Shown piece by piece: positions 1-7,262 of a stretch of 64,000 nucleotides of DNA. Source of the stretch: JAAXKN01 sp050258815 (lineage in GTDB: Bacteria > Bacteroidota > Ignavibacteria > Ignavibacteriales > SURF-24); assembly GCA_050258815.1 (NCBI GenBank), contig JBLMZM010000361.1, forward strand, positions 1-64,000, given 5' to 3'. A model generated the notes under the pieces. It worked only from the letters and a program-made list of their open reading frames with translations. It had not been told where the DNA came from and searched no databases. Numbering within the stretch: the first letter of the stretch is position 1; each line of letters opens with the position of its first letter. The translations under genes and the position numbers were made by a program.

Positions 1-75
1 TTTTGTGCAATCCCAGCAATGCTTATTATGAGCGGGAGAGACAAAACAGGTTTTGTTTATAATGTAGTCAGATAA
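1..75 (+). CDS. possible C-terminal end of a gene cut by the window edge
   Basis: Frame 1 is open from the first base to a TAA at 73-75 and gives a protein-like 24-residue tail ending in GFVYNVVR. An inverted repeat (ACAAAAC/GTTTTGT, 41-56) lies inside it. The stretch is too short to recognise a family, and an open frame of this length can occur by chance, so this is only a candidate. Confidence 0.2.
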   Translation, partial: FCAIPAMLIMSGRDKTGFVYNVVR

Positions 76-716
76 TCGTAATACACCCTGACGTCCTAGA
101 ATTTAGTAAGAGTATACAATATCCAGCGAAAATTTATTACAAAAGAATGTGAATAGCAATATCGCTAGTATTCAAGTTAACCCATTTTTATCATCCCTGC
201 CTTCAGGCCAAATTGCGGAAAGAATAAGGCGGCTTTGGCGAATTTTATCCTTAAGATGTGATCGAAATGAGGCAGCTTGGAACCGTGATGATGATCACAA
301 TATTGAGAAAAAAGGGCGACTTTTTTGGGAAAAACCGTGTACAGTAAATTACACCCTTTTGTGTACAGCAGAAAAATGAAGATTGAGGCTTTATAAAGCC
401 CTGGAACTCATGTGCTCGGCTTAAGCGTGTACAGCAAAAGGGAGGCAACAGTGAACATGTACAAGAATGTTTAAAAGAACAAGAAGAGAGTCCTGAGCTA
501 AAAGCTGCAGGACCCGCCGGAAATTTTCTGAAAATCCGGATTGCCGTAGGCGGGAAAATCAGTGAGAAAAATTCATTACGGAATTTTTAAATTTAAAGCA
601 TTGTAAAATATCATGTGTCAGGAATCCTGAATCCGCCTGGTATATGAGTGAACTCCGTTACTGCCTGCTTGTGTTTATTACGAATGCTGTTGAAACTTCC
701 AGTGACTTGAAATATC
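76..716. other. gene-poor region before the first clear gene
   Basis: About 640 bases without a convincing gene. The one modest open frame (149-379) has no ribosome binding site, shows no family resemblance and runs through the repeated GTGTACAG motif, so I do not call it. The stretch 480-600 has uneven base composition but no start codon with a Shine-Dalgarno sequence. It may hold remains of a decayed element plus the promoter of the oxidoreductase gene that follows. Confidence 0.5.
337..436. repeat. three direct copies of GTGTACAG(T/C)A
   Basis: The ten-base motif occurs at 337-346 (GTGTACAGTA), 361-370 (GTGTACAGCA) and 427-436 (GTGTACAGCA), all in the same direction. Short repeated boxes like these are found at the ends of some insertion sequences (IS21-type ends carry several copies of a terminal box) and as binding sites for regulators. 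No transposase is present nearby, so the role is unknown. Confidence 0.45.
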
Positions 717-791
717 TTGAATGTAAATGGTGCCGTGAAAGGACTTTTATGTTTTGCTAAACTGTATTTACAAACTATGAGGATACGGGCT

Positions 792-2399
792 ATGCATGTT
801 AAGATGAGAACACTGCTGGTTGTAGTTTCGCCGCTCGTGCTGCTGTTCGCTGCGGCTTATATTCAGTGGGGCCTGAATGGACTCCCTGTAATAATCCCGT
901 ACGCTGAACCCGCTCCCGGTGCGGCCGTGCAGCCTTTCGGGTTTCCGGCGTGGCTGAGAGTCACACACTACATAAATTTTTTTCTCATTATACTGCTCAT
1001 CCGCAGCGGACTGCAGATACTGGCCGACCACCCGCGCCTCTACTGGAACCTCCACTGCACTCCGGGCTCGGAATGGGTGCGCTTTACTCCGGTCGTGGTG
1101 CCAAAGGACCGGGTGTGGACGGCTAAGCAGGACTCCCGCTACCTGTCGCCCTGGATCGGCCTTCCGGGCAAGCGCCATACGATCGGGATGGCCCGCCACT
1201 GGCATTTCCTGAGCATCCTGTTCTGGGTCCTCAACGGCATAACCTTTATCGTCATGCTTTTCTATACCCCGCAGTGGCAGCGCCTAGTGCCCGCATCATG
1301 GAGCATCGTGCCTGAGGCCTGGTCGACTTTCGTCTATTACGCCACTTTCCATCTGCCGCCCGAACCCAACGGATTTTACCATTATAACGCGGTGCAGCAG
1401 CTTTCGTACTTCGGCGTAGTATTCATCCTGGCTCCGCTTGCCGTGCTTACGGGTCCCTCTATGTCCCCCGCCCTCACCTCGCGCTTCAAATGGTACCCTG
1501 AGCTCCCGGGCAACCGCCAGATAGGCCGCTCGCTCCACTTCCTCGTTATGTGCGGCTTCGTGGCCTTTATTATCATACACATAACAATGGTAGTCATCAC
1601 AGGCTTCCAGCGCAACATGAACCATATCGTAATGGGAACCGATAACAGCAGTCCTACCGGACTCTACCTGGGTCTGGTGGGCATCGCAGCAGTCATAGGC
1701 GCAAACGCAATGGCCTATTATGCGGCCTGGAAACACCCGCGCGAGGTTCAGCACGCCGCCAAGAAGCTGGTTACCCCTGTCATGGAATTCTTCCTGAAAG
1801 AGGGGCTGCCGCGCGCGCAGTATAAACCGGAGGATATCTCCCCCTTCTTCTGGGCTAACGGCAAGGTGCCGACATCAGATGAATGGAAAAACCTCGCCGC
1901 AGGGGACTTCAATGACTACCGGCTGAAAGTCTACGGACAGGTTGAGCACTGCGTGGAGCTTTCGCTGAGTGACCTGAGGGCAATGGGGAAAAAGGAACAG
2001 ATTACGCTCCACCACTGCATCCAGGGCTGGAGCGGCATCGCGGAGTGGGGAGGACTCCCCTTAAGCGAACTCATCAGCTTAGTCAGGCCTAAGCCGGAGG
2101 CCAGTGCTGTTGTGTTCTATTCATTCGGCGAAGGCGCCGAGGGCGGAGAGTTCTATGACAGCCTCTCCCTGCATAATGCCCTCATTCCACAGACACTGCT
2201 CGCCTACGAGATGAATTATAAGCCGCTCAACGAGCTGCACGGAGCCCCTTTGCGCCTCAGGGTGGAGAACCAGCTAGGCTTCAAAATGGTCAAATGGATC
2301 CGCGCAATTGAGTTCGTGGAGGATATTGCCTCGGTTAAAATGGGCGAGGGGGGCTACAATGAGGATCATGAGTATTTCGGCGAACAGGCGAAGATTTAA
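792..2399 (+). CDS. membrane cytochrome b561-type / molybdopterin oxidoreductase fusion
   Basis: The first 330 residues contain about six hydrophobic segments with histidines placed as in di-haem b-type cytochromes (THYINFF, ARHWHFL, SLHFL, IHITM). The C-terminal 180 residues are a sulfite-oxidase-fold molybdopterin domain. HHCIQGWSG contains the cysteine expected to bind molybdenum (residue 409 from this start), followed by GAPLRLRVENQLGFKMVKW, the usual second part of the domain. The likely role is electron transfer between the quinone pool and a reductase or oxidase site at the membrane; the substrate cannot be told. The frame is open back to a TTG at 717. I prefer the ATG at 792 because AGGA lies eight bases before it; ATG 777 is also possible. 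The cupin gene follows after nine bases, probably in the same operon. Confidence 0.85.
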   Translation: MHVKMRTLLVVVSPLVLLFAAAYIQWGLNGLPVIIPYAEPAPGAAVQPFGFPAWLRVTHYINFFLIILLIRSGLQILADHPRLYWNLHCTPGSEWVRFTPVVVPKDRVWTAKQDSRYLSPWIGLPGKRHTIGMARHWHFLSILFWVLNGITFIVMLFYTPQWQRLVPASWSIVPEAWSTFVYYATFHLPPEPNGFYHYNAVQQLSYFGVVFILAPLAVLTGPSMSPALTSRFKWYPELPGNRQIGRSLHFLVMCGFVAFIIIHITMVVITGFQRNMNHIVMGTDNSSPTGLYLGLVGIAAVIGANAMAYYAAWKHPREVQHAAKKLVTPVMEFFLKEGLPRAQYKPEDISPFFWANGKVPTSDEWKNLAAGDFNDYRLKVYGQVEHCVELSLSDLRAMGKKEQITLHHCIQGWSGIAEWGGLPLSELISLVRPKPEASAVVFYSFGEGAEGGEFYDSLSLHNALIPQTLLAYEMNYKPLNELHGAPLRLRVENQLGFKMVKWIRAIEFVEDIASVKMGEGGYNEDHEYFGEQAKI

Positions 2400-2408
2400 G
2401 GGATAATT

Positions 2409-2978
2409 ATGGAAGAGCTGACAAAAGAATATATCGAAAGGCTTTTGGACGATTTTATTAAGATCGAATACAGGGGCAACGATCACGTCCTTGCGAGAAC
2501 ACACTACAGGGATGTTTTTTACCGGCTGATCCCCAAGTATTTTACTGCGAAGGAGAAAGCCGCCATGCAACAAAAACAAATTAATGGAGAGAATAAGATG
2601 AGTGAAAAGGAAAGACCTGCCGTAGAGGATAGAGCTATAGATGCTCCGCTGCATTCTTTTTCAATTGCTGATGAAATTGAGAGACTGAAAAATGAATCCA
2701 GCTGGAGCAGCCAGGACCGGAATGCAATTACGCTTCAGAAGGACGACAACCTGAGGGTTGTTATGATGTCGCTGCATAAAGGAACGGTTATTGATGAGCA
2801 TAAGGCTGAGGGTGCAATAACTCTGTTTGTGGTTTCCGGGAAAATTAATTTTACTGCTGATCAGAAAACGGTTACCGTGCAAAGCCATGGACTGCTAGTC
2901 CTGGATAAGCCCATCGTCCACCGCGTTGAGGCTCTGGAGGAAACACATTTTGTGCTGACGATTATTAGGAAACCGTAA
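2409..2978 (+). CDS. cupin-domain protein with a short helical N-terminal extension
   Basis: The C-terminal half (residues about 95-189) has the pattern of a single small cupin barrel: VIDEHKAEGAITLFVVSGK is the first metal-site-like stretch and LLVLDKPIVHRVEA the second, with H and E residues that could bind a metal. The first 60 residues are a separate helical, charged segment (MEELTKEYIERLLDDF). A second ATG at 2598, preceded by GGAG, would produce the cupin domain alone, so two products or a gene fusion are both possible. The gene starts nine bases after the molybdopterin oxidoreductase and is probably translated from the same message. Function is not known; small cupins of this kind bind small ligands or act as sensors. 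Confidence 0.75.
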   Translation: MEELTKEYIERLLDDFIKIEYRGNDHVLARTHYRDVFYRLIPKYFTAKEKAAMQQKQINGENKMSEKERPAVEDRAIDAPLHSFSIADEIERLKNESSWSSQDRNAITLQKDDNLRVVMMSLHKGTVIDEHKAEGAITLFVVSGKINFTADQKTVTVQSHGLLVLDKPIVHRVEALEETHFVLTIIRKP

Positions 2979-3032
2979 AAGTAACAGGGATTTCTTAACT
3001 GCACTAAGGTTCCGGCAGGAAGCAGCGATGCA

Positions 3033-3380
3033 CTATTTTAATTTTATGACCCGGGTGGGACGCGACAGCTTGTAATCGGTGCGCTCTACGCCCTTTGGGG
3101 AATTCAGCACTTCCTCGCGGCGGCCTTTGTAGCCTTTGGTGTAGCTCTGAACCCTGGCGTCGAACTGTATCCTGTCGCCAGGACGGGGATTAAGCTTCTC
3201 AAAGCCCTTCGTAAGGTTGAACCAGAGGTGGTCCGTAATGAATCTGCCTTCCATATCATGAATGGATTTCAGCAGTACGGTCTCCTCCATCCCCTTGTAG
3301 CCGCTCTTTGTGCCGAAGCGGACAAACTCGCCATAGAAGGTCTGGCGCTCACCGTCAATATCTTTTAATTTTGCTCTCAA
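3033..3380 (-). CDS. small hypothetical protein, possibly nucleic-acid binding
   Basis: This encodes 115 residues, rich in lysine and arginine, with a beta-strand-like pattern (GERQTFYGEFVRFGTKSGYKG, GDRIQFDARVQSY) resembling small OB-like domains; that resemblance is only my impression. An in-frame stop lies seven codons upstream and there is no earlier ATG, so translation must begin at the TTG at 3380; GGAG seven bases before it supports that start. The gene stands alone, facing the hip locus from the other strand. I do not recognise the family. Confidence 0.6.
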   Translation of the reverse strand: MRAKLKDIDGERQTFYGEFVRFGTKSGYKGMEETVLLKSIHDMEGRFITDHLWFNLTKGFEKLNPRPGDRIQFDARVQSYTKGYKGRREEVLNSPKGVERTDYKLSRPTRVIKLK

Positions 3381-3554
3381 TGTTCTGCTCCGCTCACCTT
3401 AATGCTGAATTGTGACCTTCCCGGGGGATGTTGTGCATCTCACGCGCAATTATAATGCAAATTTACGCATTTATACTGAACATTCCGCCGGGCTGCGGTT
3501 AATTCTTCTTCCCCGGATACATGCCCCCGGAATCCTTTGCTGATTCTAAGAAAA

Positions 3555-3570
3555 GTGCATTATGCTGCAC
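3555..3570. promoter_or_regulatory. upstream operator of the hipBST locus (GTGCATTATGCTGCAC)
   Basis: Palindrome with perfect GTGCA/TGCAC arms. The block AAAAGTGCATTA is repeated at the second site just before hipB. HipB-family proteins bind pairs of palindromes upstream of their own gene, so this is the likely distal site. The two centres are 61 bases apart, close to six helical turns. Confidence 0.65.
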
Positions 3571-3577
3571 TATTATC

Positions 3578-3608
3578 TTGATTTTTACATTTTAGGGTTG
3601 TAAGTTTG
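3578..3608 (+). promoter_or_regulatory. possible Bacteroidota-type promoter for hipBST
   Basis: TAAGTTTG at 3601-3608 matches the TAnnTTTG -7 element known from Bacteroidota, with a TTGATTTT stretch about 20 bases upstream as a weak -33 element. It lies between the two palindromes, where bound HipB would block it. Based on pattern only; the consensus is short and may occur by chance. Confidence 0.35.
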
Positions 3609-3615
3609 TATAAAA

Positions 3616-3631
3616 GTGCATTATAATACAC
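3616..3631. promoter_or_regulatory. proximal operator of the hipBST locus (GTGCATTATAATACAC)
   Basis: Near-perfect palindrome ending one base before the hipB ATG. It shares AAAAGTGCATTA with the site at 3555. Because it occupies the place of the ribosome binding site, hipB has no Shine-Dalgarno sequence and the message may be nearly leaderless. Confidence 0.65.
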
Positions 3632-3632
3632 C

Positions 3633-3839
3633 ATGAACAAAGAAAAATTAGGCAATTATATTAAAACGAGACGGAGCTTTTTGGGCATTTCGCAGAGCGA
3701 CCTGGCCGAAATAGCCGGCATTTCGCTGCGCAGCCTCAAGGATATTGAGACCGGGAAGGGAAATCCCACACTGGAACAGCTGACCAAAATTACGGGTCCA
3801 TTGGGTCTTGTGATTAAAGTAGAGGTGAATAATGGATAG
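3633..3839 (+). CDS. hipB: HipB-type helix-turn-helix antitoxin/repressor
   Basis: A 68-residue XRE-family protein. Residues 8-62 form the five-helix DNA-binding fold: SQSDLAEIAGISLRSLKD covers the helix-turn-helix and IETGKGNPTLEQL the following helix. It is close to the minimal HipB length and ends soon after the domain. It begins directly after a palindrome and overlaps hipS by eight bases, so the two are translationally coupled. Expected role: repress the operon together with the HipS-HipT complex. The identification rests on the domain, on the two HipA-type genes that follow, and on the paired operators. Confidence 0.85.
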   Translation: MNKEKLGNYIKTRRSFLGISQSDLAEIAGISLRSLKDIETGKGNPTLEQLTKITGPLGLVIKVEVNNG

Positions 3840-4152
3840 AACAGCCGCAGTTTTTTATAATGACACCCTGGCGGGCAGACTGACCCAGGGGGATAACGGT
3901 TATTCATTTGAGTATGATTACATCTATTTGCAGGACATCAGCCTTCCGGCAATAAGCCTGAGCCTGCCTAAACAGAAGGAGGCCTTCAGGTCCGGTATGC
4001 TGTTCCCATTCTTTTACGGTCTGCTGGCTGAAGGCGAAAATAAAATCATCCAATGCCGGATGCTGAAGATTGACGAAAATGACCATTTTACCCGTTTGAT
4101 CAAAACCGCCCATACCAATACCATAGGGGCCGTTACTGTAAGGGAGCTTTAA
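3832..4152 (+). CDS. hipS: HipS: HipA N-terminal-subdomain protein (split toxin)
   Basis: A 106-residue protein corresponding to the N-terminal subdomain of HipA kinases, here a free-standing gene. It shows AAVFYNDTLAGRLTQ near the start and the conserved LPAISLSLPKQ...LFPFFYGLLAEGE segment. In the three-gene HipBST system of enteropathogenic E. coli, HipS is the part that neutralises the HipT kinase while HipB mainly binds DNA. Its start overlaps the end of hipB, and its stop codon is followed at once by the ATG of hipT (TAAATG), so all three genes are tightly coupled. Whether this HipS is an antitoxin is inferred from that comparison. Confidence 0.8.
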   Translation: MDRTAAVFYNDTLAGRLTQGDNGYSFEYDYIYLQDISLPAISLSLPKQKEAFRSGMLFPFFYGLLAEGENKIIQCRMLKIDENDHFTRLIKTAHTNTIGAVTVREL

Positions 4153-5133
4153 ATGAATAACTGTCCCGGATGCTTAAAGGAAGGTCATGAAACCTATTGC
4201 AGCTCATGCAGAAGACAGCTGTTCAGCGGGAAAAGGGTAGATCATGTGCTGCCATTCAGCCGTCCCGATTTCGACCTTGTAAAACTTAATCAGAGTGAAA
4301 GGCTGTCTATTTCAGGCATACAGGTAAAGCATTCTCTTAGTCTGGATGGGAATGTACTCAGGTTAGATGAACGCAGGGGTGAGTACATATTGAAGCCCGT
4401 TCCGAACGGGATTTATAGGAATCTTTCCGCTGTTCCTGCAAATGAGCACCTCTCGATGCAGATTGCTTCCCAGGTGTTCCGGATCAAAACGGCCCTGAAC
4501 GGAATTATATATTTTTCGGACGGCCAGATGGCTTATATTACAAAAAGGTTTGACGTTCTTGAAAATGGCCGGCGCCTGCTTCAGGAGGATTTTGCCCAGA
4601 TAATGCAGCGCACAGAACTCTCGCATGGAAAGAATTACAAATATGACGCCTCATATCAGGATATAGCGGAATATATGAAAAAGTATGTCCCTGCGTATGC
4701 AGTTGAAGCGGAGAAGTTTTATAAAATCGTGTTGTTTAATTATCTCATCTCAAACGGAGATGCACACCTTAAAAATTTCTCTCTATCGCGCAACGCGGAA
4801 TTTGGCGATTATCTGCTCACGCCTGCCTATGATATAATGAATACTTCACTTCACGTGCCCGGGGAATCTGATTCGGCTCTGGAACTGTTTTCCGGCGATT
4901 ATATGACGGCTGCCTTCAGGGCCGGGAGTAAATACACGCGGCAGGATTTTTATGAGTTCGGCCTCAGGATAATGGGTGAGGCCGCCGGAAAACGCATAGA
5001 CAGAATGCTGAATGAAATCGTTTCCTTCAGGGAGAAAACAGAGGAGCTTGTTAAGAGATCATTTCTTCAGGATGAACTCAAAAAGACGTACCTGGAATCC
5101 ATAGATGCGCGAAGGATGAGGCTCGCTTCATAA
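4153..5133 (+). CDS. hipT: HipT: HipA C-terminal serine/threonine kinase toxin
   Basis: A 326-residue kinase with the HipA C-terminal fold. SISGIQ (residues 52-57) is the glycine-rich loop, and its Ser-x-Ser pair matches the autophosphorylated serines described for E. coli HipT. EYILKP (78-82) carries the ATP-binding lysine, NGDAHLKN (201-208) is the catalytic loop, and YDIMN (226-230) the metal-binding motif. All key residues are present, so the kinase should be active. At the N-terminus, Cys4, 7, 16 and 19 (CX2C-X8-CX2C) form a small zinc-ribbon-like motif that classical HipA lacks. Known targets of such kinases are glutamyl- or tryptophanyl-tRNA synthetase; the target here cannot be read from sequence. 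Confidence 0.85.
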   Translation: MNNCPGCLKEGHETYCSSCRRQLFSGKRVDHVLPFSRPDFDLVKLNQSERLSISGIQVKHSLSLDGNVLRLDERRGEYILKPVPNGIYRNLSAVPANEHLSMQIASQVFRIKTALNGIIYFSDGQMAYITKRFDVLENGRRLLQEDFAQIMQRTELSHGKNYKYDASYQDIAEYMKKYVPAYAVEAEKFYKIVLFNYLISNGDAHLKNFSLSRNAEFGDYLLTPAYDIMNTSLHVPGESDSALELFSGDYMTAAFRAGSKYTRQDFYEFGLRIMGEAAGKRIDRMLNEIVSFREKTEELVKRSFLQDELKKTYLESIDARRMRLAS

Positions 5134-5287
5134 ATATAGAGCTGAAGGCACCAGCCGCACATTGTATCGTTCCGGGGCCGTAAATAAGGGGGGGGTACTG
5201 CTGCATCTTTATTTTTGTTTTTCAGGTGCACTAAATATTTGTTATATTGTTTTTTTTCAGACTTGTTAAACCGGGCTCAAATTTGCT

Positions 5288-7075
5288 ATGATATTTTCCA
5301 GATTATACAGACTGTACAGCCTTGTGCTGCTTTATGTTAAAAAACACCTGAACCACAGACAGTTTATCATTTTTTCAAGCATATGGGTGGGACTTTCAGC
5401 CGGAATGGCTGCCGTGACCTTAAAGATGGCTGTTCATTATATTCAGTCCAGCCTGACCAATGATTTTCATTTCATGTACCAGAGCTACTTCTATCTTATC
5501 TTCCCGCTCATAGGTATCGTGCTTACCGTTACGTTTGTTAAGTACGTGCTGAAGGGAAAGTTCGGCAAGGGCGCCGGGCACATCCTGCTATACATATCCA
5601 AGAAATTCAGCCTCATTGAAAAAACCACGATGTACTCGCACATGGTAACGAGCGCACTCACCGTGGGCTTCGGAGGGTCCGCGGGTCTCGAGGCCCCCAT
5701 CGTCGTTACGGGTGCTGCCATAGGCTCCAATTACGGGCGTGTCAACACGGAGGACTACCGCGACAGAACCCTGCTGCTGGCCTGCGGTTCTGCGGCCGGA
5801 ATTGCGGCTGTTTTCGATGCTCCGATTGCAGGACTCATGTTCGCGCTCGAAGTGCTGATCTCGGAGGTTACGATTTCTGCATTTATACCGCTGATTATAG
5901 CCGCGGCAACAGGAGCGCTATGCTCTAAAATCGTGCTGCAGGAAAAAATACTCCTTTTCTTCAGCCTCAGATCCCCCTTTAATTATATGAATGTGCCCTA
6001 TTATATAGTGCTCGGCCTGCTGGCAGGACTCGTTTCGCTATATTATGCCAGGACCTTCAGAAGGGTCGAAAGCCTGTTCCGCCCCCTGGAAAACAGGACG
6101 TACGTAAAGGCTCTGATAGGCGGCCTGGTGCTGGCCGTGCTTGTATTCCTCTTCCCTCCTCTGTTCGGCGAGGGGTATTCGAGCATTAAGCTTCTGGCCA
6201 ATGGCGACGTGGACGGGTTGTTAAAAAACAGCTTTCTGATGGAGTTCAGCAGCAGCCAGTGGTATATTCTTTCAATTATAGGCGTTATTACGCTGGTTAA
6301 GGTGTTTGCCACTTCCTTTACGCTTGGAAGCGGGGGCAATGGCGGCAATTTTGCGCCTTCACTCTTCGTCGGCGCATTCCTGGGCTTCTTCTTTTCAAGA
6401 TCGGTTAATCTCCTTTCGCCGATTAAACTCCCAGAGGCAAACTTTACGCTTGTCGGCATGGCCGGCATTCTTAGCGGCGTGATGTATGCCCCGCTGACGG
6501 GTATATTCCTCATTGCCGAAATCACGGGCGGTTATGAACTGATGATACCGCTTATGATCGTATCGGCCTCGGCTTATGCCATTGTAAGGCATTTTGAGCC
6601 CTTCTCGATGGATACTAAAGAGCTGGGCAGTAAGGGCGAGCTGATAACGGGCAACCGCGACAGAACTATACTCACTCTGCTTCACGTTGACGAGATCATT
6701 GAAAGGAATTTCAGCACCATTAAATCCAATGCGTCTATTATGGAGGTCACTGAAGTAATTGCACATTCCAAAAGGAATATTATTCCAGTTATAGATAACA
6801 GCGATAATCTGCTGGGCATTATAAAGCTTGAGAACATCAGGGAAATACTGTTTGAGCTGGATGAATATAAAGAACTGCCGGCTGTTGAGCTGATGGATAA
6901 AGTGCCGGCAACTGTGGAGTACAACGAAGAAATGTGCAACGTGATGAAGTTGTTCGATGAAACCGGCGCATGGAATCTTCCCGTGGTAAATAACGGCAGG
7001 TACGTAGGCTTTATATCAAAGTCGAGCATCTTTACAAAATACCGCAGCGAGCTCCAGCACCATTACACCGATTAA
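5288..7075 (+). CDS. ClC-family chloride channel/antiporter with CBS domains
   Basis: A 595-residue membrane protein. Residues 25-450 are the ClC core: GSAGLEAP (130-137) carries the gating glutamate, FALEVLISE holds the inner glutamate seen in many proton-coupled members, and GNGGNFAPSLFVGA is the GxFxP anion-binding segment. At the first anion-binding loop, where many family members have GSGIP, this protein has GAGHI, so the usual serine ligand is missing. Residues about 465-590 hold a pair of CBS domains, which normally bind adenine nucleotides and regulate transport. It exchanges or conducts chloride or another anion across the inner membrane; direction and coupling are not readable. It stands alone, without an obvious operon partner. 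Confidence 0.9.
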   Translation: MIFSRLYRLYSLVLLYVKKHLNHRQFIIFSSIWVGLSAGMAAVTLKMAVHYIQSSLTNDFHFMYQSYFYLIFPLIGIVLTVTFVKYVLKGKFGKGAGHILLYISKKFSLIEKTTMYSHMVTSALTVGFGGSAGLEAPIVVTGAAIGSNYGRVNTEDYRDRTLLLACGSAAGIAAVFDAPIAGLMFALEVLISEVTISAFIPLIIAAATGALCSKIVLQEKILLFFSLRSPFNYMNVPYYIVLGLLAGLVSLYYARTFRRVESLFRPLENRTYVKALIGGLVLAVLVFLFPPLFGEGYSSIKLLANGDVDGLLKNSFLMEFSSSQWYILSIIGVITLVKVFATSFTLGSGGNGGNFAPSLFVGAFLGFFFSRSVNLLSPIKLPEANFTLVGMAGILSGVMYAPLTGIFLIAEITGGYELMIPLMIVSASAYAIVRHFEPFSMDTKELGSKGELITGNRDRTILTLLHVDEIIERNFSTIKSNASIMEVTEVIAHSKRNIIPVIDNSDNLLGIIKLENIREILFELDEYKELPAVELMDKVPATVEYNEEMCNVMKLFDETGAWNLPVVNNGRYVGFISKSSIFTKYRSELQHHYTD

Positions 7076-7082
7076 ATTATTG

Positions 7083-7101
7083 GCCGGATTATGAGTCCGG
7101 C
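7083..7101. terminator. small hairpin after the ClC gene
   Basis: GCCGGA/TCCGGC with a seven-base loop, just after the ClC stop codon. There is no clear T-run, so its use as a terminator is uncertain. Confidence 0.35.
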
Positions 7102-7262
7102 TATACATAAACCGGCATCCCCTCCCCATTCCTCCCCTGTTTTGACTGAGATCAGCAGTGGCGGTTTCAGTTAAAGAAAACGGGAATATTGGCGATAATA
7201 TACTTATGTCTAGTGTTGAATTTTCGGGCGGCATTCAATAACCCTTTTTCTGAAAACAACTT

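Noticed and set aside
149..379. 76-codon open frame near the left end
   Set aside because: No ribosome site, no recognisable family, and it runs through the repeated GTGTACAG boxes.
768..1205. Long open frame on the minus strand opposite the oxidoreductase gene
   Set aside because: It mirrors a real GC-rich coding gene on the other strand, has no start signal and an unusual Arg/Pro/His composition.
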